Shown in pieces: positions 43,896-53,087 of a DNA stretch of 64,000 bases. The stretch's first letter is position 1; each line of letters starts with the position of its first letter. A program made the position numbers and the translations under genes. The notes under the pieces are model-generated. The model did no database searches. It had not been told where the DNA came from and worked only from the letters and a program-made list of their open reading frames with translations. The stretch comes from Fidelibacterota bacterium. GTDB lineage: Bacteria; Fidelibacterota; Marinisomatia; Marinisomatales; TCS55. Location: contig JAPYRG010000002.1 in the NCBI GenBank assembly GCA_029936965.1, positions 97,292 through 161,291 of the forward strand, in the 5' to 3' direction.

Positions 43896-44555
43896 TTATA
43901 GTTTTCGAATTTTAATATTACGATACCAAACTTCTTCACCGTGATGTTGAAGCCCTATGTGTCCGGTATTTTCATTAGCAAACAATGGCATACTTGCAAA
44001 TTTACTATTTGCTATTAAACCCTTCACCTCATCACTACCATGCTCATAATTAAGAATTTTTGTTCCATTTAACCAATGTTCAACTAGGTTGTTTTTTACA
44101 ACAATCCTTGCTTCATTAAACTCTCCTACTTTTTTTGATACGTCTTGTATCGGAGCAATAAGATCATATAATGCTCCGGCAGAAGTAACATTTCTTTTTC
44201 CATCATGATGAGCTGTATTATCTAAAACCTGCATCTCTGGTGCGGTTTGCCAAATATAGTCTCCTTTTTCTGTAGCAAAATAAAATATACCACTATTACC
44301 AATAGGAGAAACTTTCCACTCTAGAACTAATTCAAAGTCTTTGTATGCCTTTTTTGTTATAATATCAACCTTGTTCCCGCCAACAATTGTCTTCAAAGTA
44401 CTATTTTCTACGGACCATCCATCAAAAGGGAAATCATTCTGCTTGAAACCCCGCCAATGTGAGACATCTTTTCCATCAAATAAAGTAGTCCAATTGTTTT
44501 GCTGGTTAGAACAATTCATAAATAAAAACAAAATAGCCGTCATAATTTTTTTCAT
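43896..44555 (-). CDS. DUF1080 (3-keto-disaccharide hydrolase) lipoprotein
   Basis: A 219-residue protein with lipobox FMNCSNQQ and one DUF1080 (PF06439) concanavalin-like domain: TTLFDGKDVSHWRGF, GWSVENSTL, FELVLEWKVSPIGNSGIFYF, MQVLDNTAHHD, AGALYDLIAP, VVKNNLVEHWLNGTKIL and GHIGLQHHGEEVWYRNIKI. Members of this family cleave 3-keto-glycosides made by Gfo/Idh/MocA-type dehydrogenases. As a lipoprotein it would act in the periplasm or on the cell surface. It is the final gene of the six-gene catabolic run. Confidence 0.9.
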   Translation of the reverse strand: MKKIMTAILFLFMNCSNQQNNWTTLFDGKDVSHWRGFKQNDFPFDGWSVENSTLKTIVGGNKVDIITKKAYKDFELVLEWKVSPIGNSGIFYFATEKGDYIWQTAPEMQVLDNTAHHDGKRNVTSAGALYDLIAPIQDVSKKVGEFNEARIVVKNNLVEHWLNGTKILNYEHGSDEVKGLIANSKFASMPLFANENTGHIGLQHHGEEVWYRNIKIRKL

Positions 44556-44579
44556 ATTACTTATTCCTATTTGAAATAA

Positions 44580-45200
44580 TTATAATTCTTTAATAAAAAT
44601 ATTTTTAAACGAGACCTTTGTGTCCCAATCGTGGTTTTGCAAACCAATATACCCCTCCTTTGAAAAATCTGATACTTTTCCACTTGGGGTTGCCTCCCAA
44701 TCATTAACAAGGACGTTGTTTAGTTCAACGGTTATCCTGTCATCAATAAATGTGATTTTATAATGATTCCATTCACCTGATGGGTGTGAAACATCTTTCG
44801 AGGCAGTGTTTGCATCATATACTGCTGCTGTTTTGTGTTTTCCTTTTCCTTTATCGTTTATCTGAATTTCAAAAGAATGGTAAATATAATCATCACTTAC
44901 AGGCATCTCTGGAACGCGCAAAAATATTCCAGAATTTGCTTTTGGTTCAGATGTTTTATAATCAAGCTCAAGTATAAAATTTTTATACTTTTTTGCGCTA
45001 TACCACAGAAGACCCATTCCACCTGTTGCTTCTAAAACGCCTGTTTTTTTATCTAATGTAAAAAACCCTGGCCCATAATGGTTCCACCCATGCTTAGAAT
45101 ATTCCCCGCTTGATTTACTTAATATTCTTGTATATCCTTTTATATTCTGCTGTGCAAAAGAAAATCCAATTACAATTAATAAAATAAATAACTTTTTCAT
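44580..45200 (-). CDS. DUF1080 (3-keto-disaccharide hydrolase) exported protein
   Basis: Second DUF1080 protein, 206 residues from ATG 45200, with a cleavable signal (KKLFILLIVIGFSFAQQ) and no lipobox. Blocks: MGLLWYSAKKYKNFILELDY, NSGIFLRVPE, FEIQINDKGKGKHKTAAVYD, GEWNHYKITFIDDRITVELN and GYIGLQNHDWDTKVSFKNIF. It shares the domain with the 43896 gene but the two are far apart in sequence, which suggests different substrates. An upstream start at 45218 overlaps the oxidoreductase gene; I prefer 45200 because the signal peptide starts there and the SD-like GGGG sits one base from 45218. Confidence 0.88.
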   Translation of the reverse strand: MKKLFILLIVIGFSFAQQNIKGYTRILSKSSGEYSKHGWNHYGPGFFTLDKKTGVLEATGGMGLLWYSAKKYKNFILELDYKTSEPKANSGIFLRVPEMPVSDDYIYHSFEIQINDKGKGKHKTAAVYDANTASKDVSHPSGEWNHYKITFIDDRITVELNNVLVNDWEATPSGKVSDFSKEGYIGLQNHDWDTKVSFKNIFIKEL

Positions 45201-46447
45201 TTGTTTTTTGGATTCCATTCCCCTTTGGCAACAGATGGAACAAAAGAATCAAGATCGGGGGGTGGAAAAGAAATGGTCTTCCCTTGTTCTGCGCTCATGT
45301 ATGCGGTCATTAATAGTTCTGTAACATTAAGCCCATCATCAAAATTTTCATCGGGTCTTTTACCAGCCAAAAAAGATTCAACCATGTGTCTATTTTCAGC
45401 TGTATAACCATAGACTTCAGCTTCATTGCTTACTACAGGCATTCCTCCAGATTCAGCGTTTTGTTTTTCAACTAAGTCCTCACCGGCAGAACCAGCAACT
45501 TCTCGACTAAAAAACACCTTGAGGTCAGGGTCAAGTGTGTTGACAAACATAGAATATTCTGGACCAAACAATTCCATACTTAATCGCAGCCCCTCCCCAA
45601 CAAAACACCATGATGTTGTAGTTTCTATAATAAGTTTTTCTCCATCCTCATCTAAATACTCAATTAATGATCGCGCGAAATCTTCTGATGGACTCTCCAA
45701 ATAATTTGTTTTACCACCACTGTTTTTAGATAAAATATCAGCATATTTTGGACGCTGCCATTTCAAACAATCTGTATGTGCGCTGACGCTTATCGGTTTT
45801 ATTGAATCTCTAGGTTTCCCTGGGTCCGTCAACATAAACCGCGCTTCTTCTACAGAATGGCACATCATATCATTTAAAACACCACCACCCTGTAATTCTC
45901 CTTCCCAAAACCAGGGCATGTGTGGTCCACTGTGTTCTTCTGCTGCGCGGGCTAAGAAGGGTCTGCCTGTTGTAGCAGCTCCACGAGCCCATATAATTTC
46001 TTTTCCTCTAGTTATAGAAGGCGAAAAAACTTGGTTTTCCAAATATCCATCTAACAATCCAACGCTTTGCGTTAATTCTAATACTTTTTTTGCCTCTGCT
46101 ACATTTCTACCAAGAGGTTTTTCACATGTAACGCCAATTAATTCACCTTTTCCACTTTGAATTGCGTTAGCAATCTCCTCAAAAGCATCTATTCTTGCGA
46201 AATTTGGTGAACACACCCATAAGGCATCAATCTTAGGGTCTTCTACCATCTCAGTTATAGTATCATATGCTTTAGCAGGCCCTAAAGCAAGATCATTTGC
46301 AATAGCAGCTGTTTCCTCAGCAGATTGTTTGGTTTTAGACATGACGCCTATAACATCAACATCCCGAACACTAATTAATGATTGAATGTGAAACCGTGAT
46401 ATAAAACCACCGCCAATGAATCCAATTCCTAATCTTTTTTTGCTCAT
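45197..46447 (-). CDS. Gfo/Idh/MocA family oxidoreductase
   Basis: NAD(P)-dependent sugar oxidoreductase of 416 residues without a signal peptide. The N-terminal Rossmann fold begins LGIGFIGGGFISRFHI. The conserved Glu-Lys-Pro motif is in CEKPLGRNVAEAKKVLEL, and the substrate domain has GGGVLNDMMCHSVEEARFML, including the His used in catalysis in this family. Enzymes of this type oxidise a sugar carbon (often C3) or reduce a keto sugar. Lying between a transporter and two DUF1080 genes, it most likely handles a keto-sugar intermediate in the cytoplasm. Confidence 0.9.
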   Translation of the reverse strand: MSKKRLGIGFIGGGFISRFHIQSLISVRDVDVIGVMSKTKQSAEETAAIANDLALGPAKAYDTITEMVEDPKIDALWVCSPNFARIDAFEEIANAIQSGKGELIGVTCEKPLGRNVAEAKKVLELTQSVGLLDGYLENQVFSPSITRGKEIIWARGAATTGRPFLARAAEEHSGPHMPWFWEGELQGGGVLNDMMCHSVEEARFMLTDPGKPRDSIKPISVSAHTDCLKWQRPKYADILSKNSGGKTNYLESPSEDFARSLIEYLDEDGEKLIIETTTSWCFVGEGLRLSMELFGPEYSMFVNTLDPDLKVFFSREVAGSAGEDLVEKQNAESGGMPVVSNEAEVYGYTAENRHMVESFLAGKRPDENFDDGLNVTELLMTAYMSAEQGKTISFPPPDLDSFVPSVAKGEWNPKNK

Positions 46448-46451
46448 GGGT

Positions 46452-47666
46452 TTAAACTGATTTTAATTCAGCTTTTGTAGCTTGATCATCATCTTTAAAA
46501 AATACCAGAAAAACAAACGCCATTACAGTACAAAGAACTGCAGGCACTAAAAAGAACTTCCACCAGACCGTTGATCCATCAGCAAGTTTAAATGTATCCC
46601 AAATATATCCTGTAAATAGTGTTCCTAAATAGTTCCCCACACCCAATGTAAAGAATGTTAGCATTGCTTGAGCTGACGCACGCATATCATCACTTGCTTT
46701 CATATTCACATAAATTTGAGATGTTACAAAGAAAAAAGCATAACCAAACCCATGCAGTGTAAGAGAAGAAATAATTACTGAAAGATTAGGTACCATAAAT
46801 AAAAAATATCTTATTGGCCATGCCAAAATACCAATTACCATTGTAAGTCGTACGCCAAGTTTTTGAATAGATATATGAAGTAAAAACAGCAGTACAACAA
46901 CTTCAGCAATCTGAGCAACCGTCTTTATAGCTGTTAACCATGCTTCTTCTGCTCCCATATCTAATAAGAATGGCGCTGTTGGTATATAGTAGAACTGTAG
47001 TTCCGTTGTAACCACAAAAGAAGCCATCATAAAAATTAAAAAGTTTCTATCTTTCAATAATGATAAAGCCTCTAGAAAAGCAAGTGGACTACTTTGACTA
47101 GCAACGGGCGGTGTTTTTGGTAAAGTAAAACAATACAGACCCATAATTATTGAAGCTGCAGAAGCAAATAATAATAAATCGCTCCCACCAGTCCAATTTT
47201 CAGTATGCCATTGACTGCGCATAAACGTAACCATCCAGCCTACAGCAATCCAACCTATTGTTCCCCACATGCGGACTTTACCAAACTCTGCTTCTGCATT
47301 TTGCAAATTACGAAAACAAATAGAATTGGTCAGGGCTATCGTAGGAGCATAAAGAAGGCAATAAGCAAACATCCATGTCCACATAGAGGAAAATTCAGTC
47401 TGGTGTGCTGTAAAATATAGCAATACGCCACCAAGGAGATGTGCAATGCTTAAAAATAACTGTGTTGGGAATAATCTATCAGCAATTTGTCCACCTATAA
47501 ATGGCGCAATAATACACCCAAGCCATAGACATCCATATATTGCAGATATTTCACTTCCAGAAAAACCGATTTTATCAAGATGCGCTCCTAATGCAGTAGT
47601 CCACGACCCCCAAATCGCATATTGTAAAAACATCATAATACCAAAACGTGTTTTTAAGTCACCCAT
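46452..47666 (-). CDS. MFS transporter, nucleoside:H+ symporter type
   Basis: A 404-residue major facilitator with twelve hydrophobic segments. The opening RFGIMMFLQYAIWGSWTTAL and GCIIAPFIGGQIADRLFPTQ are typical of the nucleoside:H+ symporter (NHS) group and its sugar-linked relatives. MWGTIGWIAVGWMVTF and a C-terminal FFKDDDQATKAELKSV are also visible. In this setting (two oxidoreductases, two DUF1080 proteins) a sugar or keto-sugar is a likelier cargo than nucleosides. Four bases separate it from the downstream oxidoreductase. Confidence 0.88.
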   Translation of the reverse strand: MGDLKTRFGIMMFLQYAIWGSWTTALGAHLDKIGFSGSEISAIYGCLWLGCIIAPFIGGQIADRLFPTQLFLSIAHLLGGVLLYFTAHQTEFSSMWTWMFAYCLLYAPTIALTNSICFRNLQNAEAEFGKVRMWGTIGWIAVGWMVTFMRSQWHTENWTGGSDLLLFASAASIIMGLYCFTLPKTPPVASQSSPLAFLEALSLLKDRNFLIFMMASFVVTTELQFYYIPTAPFLLDMGAEEAWLTAIKTVAQIAEVVVLLFLLHISIQKLGVRLTMVIGILAWPIRYFLFMVPNLSVIISSLTLHGFGYAFFFVTSQIYVNMKASDDMRASAQAMLTFFTLGVGNYLGTLFTGYIWDTFKLADGSTVWWKFFLVPAVLCTVMAFVFLVFFKDDDQATKAELKSV

Positions 47667-47694
47667 ATTAATTTATCCTCCTAGCTTATTGTCT

Positions 47695-49362
47695 CTAAAC
47701 AATTCGTCTTTTTACAGGATCCCACTCTACTCTACGTCCTGTTAAATAAGACTGGGTAGCCATATGGCATGCAACTGCTTCTTCAAACCCTTCTTCTATA
47801 TTACAACGTGGTTGTCCACCGTTTCGTATGCAATCTAACCAATCAGCAACATGTAAATGAGTAGGGTCAACTCTTTTGCCTTCCTTGTACGTATACACTA
47901 ATCCCTTTTGAGCAAAATATTTTGCTGTTGCCGATGTTACGCCATCTACCTCCTTCGATCCTGGGGAATAAGCAAACATTGGAAGGGCAGTATTGATTAT
48001 ACCATCCGCGATCTTTTTCTTGTATCTAGTTGAATAAGGGTCGGGGGTAACCGTTAAACCACTGCCAACCTCCATTGTTGCGTCATGCCCCATAAACACC
48101 TTACCACGGTGATTGCTATTTGTTAATGTTGCACTATAAATAACAGTAAGATTTCTTTCTGGGTATTCATAGATAGTTTGAAAATTATCAGGAACATCTC
48201 TTTCGTGCTCAATCATGTCAGGAAAATTCTCTTTAGTATATCGATAGATTCCTCCAGATGATGAAGCCGTTTTTGGAATACCCAGATCCATAATTTGATT
48301 TACTGCATCAAAATCATGAGAAAGTAAATCTCCTGATAGACCTGTTCCATAATCATACCAGCAACGCCACCGAAAATATCTCTCTAAATTAAATGGAACT
48401 TTATTTGGCGTTGGTCCTTGCCAGCGGTTCCAATCTAAGGTTTTAGGAGTAGCAAAAAGATCCTTGGAAACATATTTTTGACCATAATCCTCAATAGAAT
48501 TCCATTGTATGGGGTATACCCATGCTCCCCCGGGAGAATTACGATTTGTTGTTATTTCAACGAGGGTAATAGGTCCAAGAATATCGTTATCAATTATTTC
48601 TTTCGCTTTTTCATGACTTGCCGCAGCTCGACTATGATGACCCAATTGCAATTTCATTTTGCTTACACTAAATGCATCATGCATAGCCTGAGCTTCTTCC
48701 ATTGTCCGTGTCATACATTTTTCTACATAGACATGTTTCCCTGCTCGTTCTGCGTCAATTGCAATTTTTGAATGCCAATGATCTGGAGTGGTAATAACAA
48801 CTGCATCTATATCATCACTAGCTAATAAGTCTTGATAATCAAGGTACGCCTTTGCAGGTTCGGTTTGAGGCTGTACGCTGTTTGGACGAAGCGTAGAAAT
48901 TGAGGCAGCTACTCCTTGATCTCTTCTGGTTGAAAAAACATCACAGACTCCCGTAAGCGCTACATTCAGATCATCCTGTTGCAGGTAGGTTTCAAATCGT
49001 TTGTCAAGTTTGTTTTTTTCAGAACCAGCCTTTGCTTTTGCTGCCCATTCTGGATTACCAAATCCCGCTGCTTTAATATCTTGAGCGCCTCTCCATCCAT
49101 ATCCAATCACCCCTAAACGAATAAGATCACCTGGTTTTTTATTTTTTAAAACTGCAGGAGCTTTCTTTTTTAGAGAAAGCTCTTCCATAATTTCCCCATT
49201 ACGCATTTTATCCAAAGCTTTTTTCTTATAATAATTCCATAAATAAAGAAGTACGGCAGGAACCGCAGTTAATCCTTTGATTATATCTCTTCGCTCAAAT
49301 TGCAACCCAGTGCTTTCTTTTGAAGCTCCCTGTTTTTTTTGATCTGATTGTGTTTCTGACAT
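47695..49362 (-). CDS. Gfo/Idh/MocA family oxidoreductase with twin-arginine-like N-terminus
   Basis: A 555-residue oxidoreductase. Before the Rossmann fold (LIRLGVIGYGWRGAQDIKAA) lie about 80 residues including FERRDIIKGLTAVPAVLLYL, a twin-arginine-like motif and hydrophobic core. This suggests folded export with cofactor, although the segment may remain as an anchor. The usual EKP motif reads VEKCMTRTMEEAQAM, with Cys in place of Pro. WQGPTPNKVPFNLERYFRWR and DLLSHDFDAVNQIMDLG mark the catalytic domain. Exported members oxidise glycosides at C3. An AAGGAG site lies before the ATG. Confidence 0.88.
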   Translation of the reverse strand: MSETQSDQKKQGASKESTGLQFERRDIIKGLTAVPAVLLYLWNYYKKKALDKMRNGEIMEELSLKKKAPAVLKNKKPGDLIRLGVIGYGWRGAQDIKAAGFGNPEWAAKAKAGSEKNKLDKRFETYLQQDDLNVALTGVCDVFSTRRDQGVAASISTLRPNSVQPQTEPAKAYLDYQDLLASDDIDAVVITTPDHWHSKIAIDAERAGKHVYVEKCMTRTMEEAQAMHDAFSVSKMKLQLGHHSRAAASHEKAKEIIDNDILGPITLVEITTNRNSPGGAWVYPIQWNSIEDYGQKYVSKDLFATPKTLDWNRWQGPTPNKVPFNLERYFRWRCWYDYGTGLSGDLLSHDFDAVNQIMDLGIPKTASSSGGIYRYTKENFPDMIEHERDVPDNFQTIYEYPERNLTVIYSATLTNSNHRGKVFMGHDATMEVGSGLTVTPDPYSTRYKKKIADGIINTALPMFAYSPGSKEVDGVTSATAKYFAQKGLVYTYKEGKRVDPTHLHVADWLDCIRNGGQPRCNIEEGFEEAVACHMATQSYLTGRRVEWDPVKRRIV

Positions 49363-49386
49363 AAAATACTCCTTACGTTTAAATGA

Positions 49387-49878
49387 TCAATCTTTTTGTA
49401 AAAATCTATCTAGCCCTGTTATATGACTTGTTGGAAACATAGCCAAAACAAATAATGCGCATGCCTCAATTAAATTTTTATCAATAATTAAATAGCTTCC
49501 TTCAGGCGGTTTAGAATACTCTAGACCTACTAATGGGGGGTGAAACAAATAATATATAGAAATAAGACATGCTCCTGCTATACAACCCCAACGTGATAGA
49601 AGTCCAAGCATGAGGCTTAGGCCAATTAAAGTTAGGCCCCACATATTCAGAGTATCTACAGCGCCTAGGATGCTAGGGCTTGTTACCATCCACTTTGCTA
49701 ATCCAGAAAATATCCATTTAGAATCCAATAAGTATGCTGCAGATGTCCAATTAGCATTTGATAATTTTGCCATACCTTCATATAACAAATGCCAACCGAT
49801 CAGTAATCTAAGTAACGATAAACCAAGCAATTGATATTGATTATAATCAGGTGCAAGTGAACTCATTTTATTGTTCAT
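49387..49878 (-). CDS. DoxX family membrane protein
   Basis: A 163-residue inner-membrane protein with four hydrophobic segments, opening LLGLSLLRLLIGWHLLYEGM and AKLSNANWTSAAYLLD, a common DoxX pattern, then LTLIGLSLMLGLLSRWGCIA. It begins the six-gene run and precedes the exported Gfo/Idh/MocA gene by 24 bases. DoxX proteins often accompany periplasmic redox enzymes and may help pass electrons to the quinone pool, which would suit an exported sugar oxidoreductase. That role is inferred. Confidence 0.82.
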   Translation of the reverse strand: MNNKMSSLAPDYNQYQLLGLSLLRLLIGWHLLYEGMAKLSNANWTSAAYLLDSKWIFSGLAKWMVTSPSILGAVDTLNMWGLTLIGLSLMLGLLSRWGCIAGACLISIYYLFHPPLVGLEYSKPPEGSYLIIDKNLIEACALFVLAMFPTSHITGLDRFLQKD

Positions 49879-50020
49879 TATATTCTTCCCTCACAAGTGT
49901 AATTAATGCTACCAACAATAGTACATTAGATTATAATCAAGATTCTCGATAAAAGCAAATAGCCAACTTTATTTAAGCTGAATTTATTTATTGCTATTTA
50001 CTTAAATAGAGCATCAATTT

Positions 50021-50032
50021 AAAAACGTTTTT
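50021..50032. promoter_or_regulatory. AT-rich palindrome in the divergent GH3/DoxX promoter region
   Basis: AAAAACGTTTTT is a perfect 12-bp palindrome midway in the 203-base gap between the divergent doxX-led operon and the GH3 gene. LacI-type operators often centre on such a CG step, so a shared sugar-responsive site is conceivable. Nothing else in the gap stands out except the SD of the GH3 gene. Confidence 0.25.
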
Positions 50033-50081
50033 TTGCAACTTATTTAAAATTTATATAATCATTAAAGGAAGGAACTAAACT

Positions 50082-52016
50082 GTGCTTTTATTAAAGAATA
50101 AAAACGCTTCGATACTGATAGCAATATTACTTTCATTTTCATGTCAGTCAAATGATGGATCAAAAACTAAATCTGACGGCAAGCAGTCAACATTAATTGG
50201 TGAAAAACTGATAGATAGATCATCAGAGACTCCAACCGATAGCGCTTTATACAAAAACTCTGGATTGCCAATAATAGATAGAGTGCGTGATCTTATGACT
50301 TATATGACGATTGAAGAAAAAGTTGGTCAAATGACACAAGTTGAAAGACAATTTCTTGATAGGGATGATAATATTTCAAAATACTTTTTAGGATCTCTTT
50401 TAAGCGGAGGAGGCTCCGCTCCTGCAAAGAATTTTCCAAGAGCTTGGGCAGATATGTATGACAGATTTCAAAAAGTTGCATTATCTACAAGGCTGGGGAT
50501 CCCGATAATTTATGGGATTGATGCCGTACATGGACATAATAATGTAGTTGGCGCTACCATTTTTCCACATCATATAGGTCTTGGATGTACAAATAATCCA
50601 AAAATTGTTGAAGAAGTATATCGAGCAACAGCCATAGAAGTTGCAGCTACAGGTATAGATTGGAATTTTGCGCCGTGCCTTGCGGTCCCAAGAGATGAAA
50701 GATGGGGGCGAACATATGAGGGTTTTGGTGAAACTCCTGAAATTGTTAAATCAATGGCTGCTGCTGCTGTAATTGGACTACAAACTGATAAGCTAAACAA
50801 CCAAACAAGTATCTTAGCAACTGCAAAACATTTCCTTGGAGATGGTGGAACTACATGGGGTACAGGACTTGATAAAAAACTTGATCAAGGAGATACGCAA
50901 GTTAGTGATCAAGAAATGAGAGAAATACATCTTCCCGGATATTTCCCAGCGCTTGAAGCAGGTGTGGGTACTGTTATGCCATCATATAGTCAAATTAATG
51001 GTACATATATGCATATGAACAATGATTTGTTAAATGGGCTTCTGAAAAAAGAATTGGATTTTAAAGGATTTGTAATCTCTGATTGGGCAGCTTTGGAAAG
51101 AATGGTTGGCCAAGATGATTATAAAAAAAATATTATAGCGTGCATTAATGCTGGTGTAGATATGGTTATGGTCCCTGGAGCAGTCCCTCATGGGAATCAA
51201 AGTTATCAGAATTTTATTAATTTATTGATTGAATCAATTAAAGAAGGCTCGATTAGCGAAGCTAGAATAAACGATGCAGTGGCAAGAATTCTTAAAATAA
51301 AATTTGAAATTGGTTTGTTTGAAAATCCATTTACCGATCGATCGCTTCTAAATAAAGTTGGGTCTAAAGATCATAGGTTAATTGCTAGAAATGCAGTAAA
51401 ACAATCCTTAGTTGTATTAAAAAATAACGGCGTGTTGCCAATATCAAAAGATCTAGGTCAAATTCATGTTGCTGGGAAAAATGCAGATGACTTGGGAAAT
51501 CAATGTGGCGGATGGACAATATCTTGGCAAGGGGAGAGTGGGCCGCTTACGAAAGGAACTACTATATATGAAGCTATACAAGTTGCAGTAAGCTCTTTCA
51601 CAAATGTTACGTATTCAAAAGATGGATCTGGTGCAAGTGGGGCAAATATTGGTATAGTTGTAGTAGGAGAAACCCCGTATTCAGAAATGCAGGGGGATAA
51701 AGAATCGCTGCAGCTTGATAAAAAAGATTTAAAAGCTATAGAAAATATAAGAAATGCAGGGGTTCCTGTAGTCGTCGTTGTAGTATCAGGACGTCCATTA
51801 ATTATTGAAAATGAAGTGGACAAATGGGATGGATTAATTGCTGCGTGGTTACCAGGCTCTGAAGGTAAGGGTGTTACTGATGTATTGTTTGGAGATTATA
51901 ATCCTACTGGAAGGCTTTCAGTAAGCTGGCCTAGAAACATGGGTCAAATTCCAATTAACTTTGGAGATCAAGAATATGATCCATTATTTGAATACGGGTT
52001 CGGTTTAAGTTACTAA
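50082..52016 (+). CDS. Glycoside hydrolase family 3 lipoprotein, beta-glucosidase type
   Basis: A 644-residue exported beta-glycosidase starting at GTG 50082, with AAGGAAGG nine bases upstream. Lipobox LSFSCQSN (Cys 21). GH3 blocks: GIPIIYGIDAVHGHNNVVGA, TIFPHHIGLG, FAPCLAVPRDERWGRTYEGF, ATAKHFLGDGGTTWGTGLD, and nucleophile D334 in GFVISDWAALERM. The second domain has AGKNADDLGNQCGGWTISWQ and VVGETPYSEMQGDKESLQL with the likely acid/base Glu. It ends at the typical FEYGFGLSY. It resembles the ExoI/barley exo-beta-glucanase type more than the PA14 form at 37 kb, so the two GH3 enzymes likely differ in specificity. Confidence 0.95.
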   Translation: MLLLKNKNASILIAILLSFSCQSNDGSKTKSDGKQSTLIGEKLIDRSSETPTDSALYKNSGLPIIDRVRDLMTYMTIEEKVGQMTQVERQFLDRDDNISKYFLGSLLSGGGSAPAKNFPRAWADMYDRFQKVALSTRLGIPIIYGIDAVHGHNNVVGATIFPHHIGLGCTNNPKIVEEVYRATAIEVAATGIDWNFAPCLAVPRDERWGRTYEGFGETPEIVKSMAAAAVIGLQTDKLNNQTSILATAKHFLGDGGTTWGTGLDKKLDQGDTQVSDQEMREIHLPGYFPALEAGVGTVMPSYSQINGTYMHMNNDLLNGLLKKELDFKGFVISDWAALERMVGQDDYKKNIIACINAGVDMVMVPGAVPHGNQSYQNFINLLIESIKEGSISEARINDAVARILKIKFEIGLFENPFTDRSLLNKVGSKDHRLIARNAVKQSLVVLKNNGVLPISKDLGQIHVAGKNADDLGNQCGGWTISWQGESGPLTKGTTIYEAIQVAVSSFTNVTYSKDGSGASGANIGIVVVGETPYSEMQGDKESLQLDKKDLKAIENIRNAGVPVVVVVVSGRPLIIENEVDKWDGLIAAWLPGSEGKGVTDVLFGDYNPTGRLSVSWPRNMGQIPINFGDQEYDPLFEYGFGLSY

Positions 52017-52023
52017 ATTAAAC

Positions 52024-52060
52024 AAAAAAAATCCCCAACCATGTGATTGGGGATTTTTTT
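52024..52060. terminator. Bidirectional rho-independent terminator
   Basis: AATCCCCAA (52030-52038) pairs with TTGGGGATT (52047-52055) across an eight-base loop, with an A run before and a T run after. It ends both the GH3 gene and the convergent PorV-like gene. Confidence 0.92.
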
Positions 52061-52081
52061 ACCATTATATAATAATATATT

Positions 52082-53056
52082 TTATAGGGTATAATTCAAT
52101 CCAAAGCGCATCACACTATCAAATACACCAAAATCTGTGTAAGAAACATCCACACCAAATCCTGCCATTTTAAAACCGACACCTAGATTAATGCCTGCTT
52201 CATCTGAAGGGGTTACATAACCAGCTCTTATGTCCATCATCTCCATTACACTATATTCCAAACCAACTCGATATGTTGTAAAATAATCACGTGGACGTTC
52301 ATTAACAAAAGATACAGATAGGTTATTTGCCACATCAGCAGATACACCCATTCTAAATGTCAGCGGTAACTCAAAAGCCTCCTCAGCGTACTTCAAGCTC
52401 TGAGAAAAATTTCTAGCACTCATTGCAAGCATAAGATTTTTCCAATCCATCTGATACATGAGTCCAAAATCATAAGCTGGTGTGCTCATATCTAATTTCT
52501 TTGTACCACCATCTGCATCCACTGTAGCAACGCCTAGATCTTCACTAGCAATTTTGACATGCAAACCAACACTAAATCTATCCGTTGGAGCAAATGCATA
52601 ACCTAAGCCAACCGCAGTAGCTGTAGGGCTAAACGTTCCATTATCAGTATATCCAGATTCTGCGGAACTACGTACAGCTCCTTGAAGGTCTCCATAATTA
52701 ACACTCATAAATGAAAGACCAAGAACGCCTGCGTTTGATGCATAAGCAAATCCTGCTGCTTGATATGATATTTCAGCAATCCATTGCGTCTGGCCAAAAG
52801 ACACATTCATGCCTTCTACTCGGGCCATTCCAGCTGGATTATAAAACAGAGAAGAAGCGCCTCCTTGTTTTGCGGTAATAGCATCTCCAAGAGCGGCTGC
52901 TCGAGCATCCGGCGAGAAGCTTAGAAACTTCATCCCCGTCTGCGCTAATTTATCAGTACCAAGATCATCATCATCATCATCTTGCGCTATTGTAAATGAG
53001 CACAAAAGAGTTAGGATGAGAACGGGTATTAAATTAAATGTATGTTGTTTTTTCAT
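52082..53056 (-). CDS. PorV-like (UPF0164) outer-membrane protein
   Basis: A 324-residue outer-membrane barrel with signal peptide (1-25, ending FTIAQ). Next come an acidic run of six Asp and the family motif SFSPDARAAALGDAITAKQG followed by GASSLFYNPAGMARVEG, the hallmark of PorV/LptO and UPF0164 proteins. C-terminal strands include AGFGVDVSYTDFGVF and end RFGLNYTL. PorV shuttles type IX cargo from the translocon to the attachment complex. Being directly downstream of a sorting-domain protein gene (31 bases), this one may serve that protein. Other UPF0164 members act as fatty-acid-type porins, so the shuttle role is not certain. Confidence 0.85.
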   Translation of the reverse strand: MKKQHTFNLIPVLILTLLCSFTIAQDDDDDDLGTDKLAQTGMKFLSFSPDARAAALGDAITAKQGGASSLFYNPAGMARVEGMNVSFGQTQWIAEISYQAAGFAYASNAGVLGLSFMSVNYGDLQGAVRSSAESGYTDNGTFSPTATAVGLGYAFAPTDRFSVGLHVKIASEDLGVATVDADGGTKKLDMSTPAYDFGLMYQMDWKNLMLAMSARNFSQSLKYAEEAFELPLTFRMGVSADVANNLSVSFVNERPRDYFTTYRVGLEYSVMEMMDIRAGYVTPSDEAGINLGVGFKMAGFGVDVSYTDFGVFDSVMRFGLNYTL

Positions 53057-53087
53057 AATTTATCCCTTTTGGTTGTAATCTATTTGA

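Noticed and set aside
45426..46160. Plus-strand open frames within the Gfo/Idh/MocA gene
   Set aside because: Antisense shadows of a well-supported gene; no domain, no start signal.
52964..52981. Six ATC triplets (poly-Asp run) in the PorV-like gene
   Set aside because: A short trinucleotide run just after the signal peptide; slippage is possible, but six units are too few to argue for phase variation.
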